NCBI GenBank assembly: GCA_035630195.1
Contig: DASQLD010000200.1
Span: 1-7,139 of the forward strand
Direction: 5' to 3'
Length of the DNA stretch: 7,139 bases
Source: DASQDN01 sp035630195
GTDB taxonomy: Bacteria > Acidobacteriota > Terriglobia > Bryobacterales > Bryobacteraceae
The position numbers and the translations under genes were made by a program. The notes beneath the pieces are model-generated. The model had not been told where the DNA came from, searched no databases, and was given only the letters and a program-made list of their open reading frames with translations. Below, in pieces: positions 6,251 through 7,139 of the stretch. Position 1 is the first letter of the stretch; each line of letters begins with the position of its first letter.

Positions 6251-6291
6251 TCTCCTAATAAATTCGCGGACAGGAGGTGGTTCCACACCGC
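6251..6291 (-). promoter_or_regulatory. atpE leader: ribosome site preceded by an anti-Shine-Dalgarno-like sequence
   Basis: In the atpB-atpE gap the transcript reads GCGGTGTGGAACCACCTCCT (6291-6272) and, 15 bases later, AGGAGA, the atpE ribosome site (6256-6251). CTCCT at 6276-6272 can pair perfectly with AGGAG at 6256-6252, which would hide the ribosome site. The element also resembles the 3' end of 16S rRNA (GCGG-TGGATCACCTCCT). Pairing is seen in the sequence; a regulatory role is inference. Confidence 0.4.
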
Positions 6292-6322
6292 GCGTTGGGA
6301 CGCCGGGGGCTCACACTGCCAG

Positions 6323-6335
6323 CGGCAAAATGCCG
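6323..6335 (-). repeat. Small hairpin just after atpB
   Basis: CGGCA (6323-6327) and TGCCG (6331-6335) pair around a 3-base loop, starting 4 bases after the atpB stop. No T-run follows. It could protect the transcript end or tune the atpB/atpE ratio, but a 5-bp stem may also be chance. Confidence 0.3.
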
Positions 6336-6339
6336 GATT

Positions 6340-7077
6340 CTAGTGCTCCTCATGCGACACAGCGCCCCCGATGTAGATCATCGTAAGCACCATGAAGATG
6401 AAGGCCTGGATTAAAGATACGAATACGTGCAGGCCCATGAAAACGACCGGCACGGCAAAATACGTTAAAGCTAAAAAGACGAGGGTGACTTTTTCTCCGG
6501 CAACCATGTTCGCGTAAAGACGAATTGTAAGCGACATCGGACGGGCGAGGTGACTGATTAGCTCGATGGGCAGCATCAGAGGAGTCAGCCACGGAATCGG
6601 ACCGGTGAAGTGCTTCAAATAATGGGCGCCGTTCTCTTTGAAGCCGAGGATGTTGTAGACGAGAAATGTGGCCATCGCGCAGCCGGCCGGAACCGGGGCG
6701 AACATCGTGGGCGATTCAAAAGAGGGAATGACGCCGATCAAGTTGCCGAACAGCACGAAGATAAACAGCGTACCGGCGAATGCCACATATTTCCTGCCAT
6801 CGTGGCCGATGATTTCGTCGGCTTGCTGACGCTGGAAGAGATAGACGAGTTCAAACAAATGCTGCAGCTTGCCTGGCTTGTCGACCGAGAGACGCGATTT
6901 AAGGATGGCGAACAGAACGACGATGACTAACGCGACCAGGATCTCCATGGCGACGAAGTTCACCCACGGCCTGTCTGGATTAGCGGCGTGGACGCCAAAC
7001 AAGTTCAGGACTGCTTGCGCAGGAGCCGCGAAGTAGTTGTTGAGCAGCTCTGTAAACCAGAGCTCATGATGTCCCAT
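6340..7077 (-). CDS. atpB: F1Fo ATP synthase a subunit
   Basis: The a subunit is the membrane stator that forms the ion half-channels against the c ring. The 245-residue product has the expected multi-helix membrane profile and hallmark motifs: GNLIGVIPSFESPT (111-124) after a strong helix, PIELISHLARPMSLTIRLYA (170-189) with the essential Arg186, NMVAGE right after it (190-195), and the terminal helix SLIQAFIFMVLTMIYI (221-236) with its conserved Gln224. Length is normal. I chose the ATG at 7077 (MGHHELWFTELLNN); a TTG at 7107 extends the frame by ten residues without family support, and TAG lies just above it. The ribosome site is weak (GGAAG about 19 bases upstream), and the start overlaps the end of a possible upstream gene, which may couple translation. 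The usual partners atpF to atpC are not present downstream of atpE. Confidence 0.95.
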   Translation of the reverse strand: MGHHELWFTELLNNYFAAPAQAVLNLFGVHAANPDRPWVNFVAMEILVALVIVVLFAILKSRLSVDKPGKLQHLFELVYLFQRQQADEIIGHDGRKYVAFAGTLFIFVLFGNLIGVIPSFESPTMFAPVPAGCAMATFLVYNILGFKENGAHYLKHFTGPIPWLTPLMLPIELISHLARPMSLTIRLYANMVAGEKVTLVFLALTYFAVPVVFMGLHVFVSLIQAFIFMVLTMIYIGGAVSHEEH

Positions 7078-7138
7078 ACGTGAGTTCGTAAACGACTTCC
7101 AGAACAACCGCGACTATGTGTACAAAACAGCCAGCAAG
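7064..7138 (-). CDS. Possible 3' end of an upstream membrane protein gene (AtpI-like position)
   Basis: One minus-strand frame is open from the right edge to a TGA at 7066-7064 and reads LAGCFVHIVAVVLEVVYELT then YGTS. It is hydrophobic and overlaps the atpB start by 14 bases, the place where a small AtpI/AtpZ-type gene often lies. With only 24 codons the family cannot be recognised; a second frame is also open here, so this may be untranslated leader. Confidence 0.3.
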   Translation of the reverse strand, partial: LAGCFVHIVAVVLEVVYELTYGTS

Positions 7139-7139
7139 A

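Overview
The window reads as a chromosomal piece of a moderately GC-rich Gram-negative bacterium. A TonB-dependent outer-membrane receptor shows there is an outer membrane. The gene styles (carboxypeptidase-like extension on the receptor, exported two-domain CbiX-type chelatase, DUF1254 protein, ATP synthase c subunit with a signal-like leader, atpB-atpE without the rest of the atp operon) fit Acidobacteriota best, but that placement is inference from protein style only. Every gene I can support is on the minus strand, so transcription runs from high to low coordinates.

In transcription order: (1) The possible last codons of an upstream membrane protein (7064-7138), then atpB (7077-6340) and atpE (6244-5945), the a and c subunits of the F1Fo ATP synthase rotor/stator interface. 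A hairpin with a short T-run follows (5922-5887) and probably ends the transcript, so atpF and the F1 genes must lie elsewhere. (2) A class I aldolase of the DapA superfamily, closer to 4-hydroxy-2-oxoglutarate aldolase than to DapA (5874-4990), followed one base later by a PaiB-type FMN-binding protein (4988-4389). (3) A three-gene cluster: a small reading frame of about 51 codons (4286-4129), whose stop overlaps the start of a TonB-dependent receptor (4132-1852); three bases after the receptor comes a CbiX-like chelatase with a twin-arginine-like signal and a His-rich linker (1848-923). (4) A stretch of about 650 bases without a supportable gene (270-922), holding one strong GC-rich hairpin. 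(5) The first 89 codons of a DUF1254 protein running off the left edge (269-1).

The region of most interest is part 3. Receptor plus exported chelatase plus coupled small protein suggests a locus for capture and periplasmic handling of a metal or metallo-tetrapyrrole. As given, the receptor is broken by three single-frame changes and the chelatase by one, and the small gene may carry a fifth. The four genes at 7077-4389 are clean. Either this cluster is a decaying pseudogene set or the sequence has local indel errors; the two cannot be told apart from one sequence.
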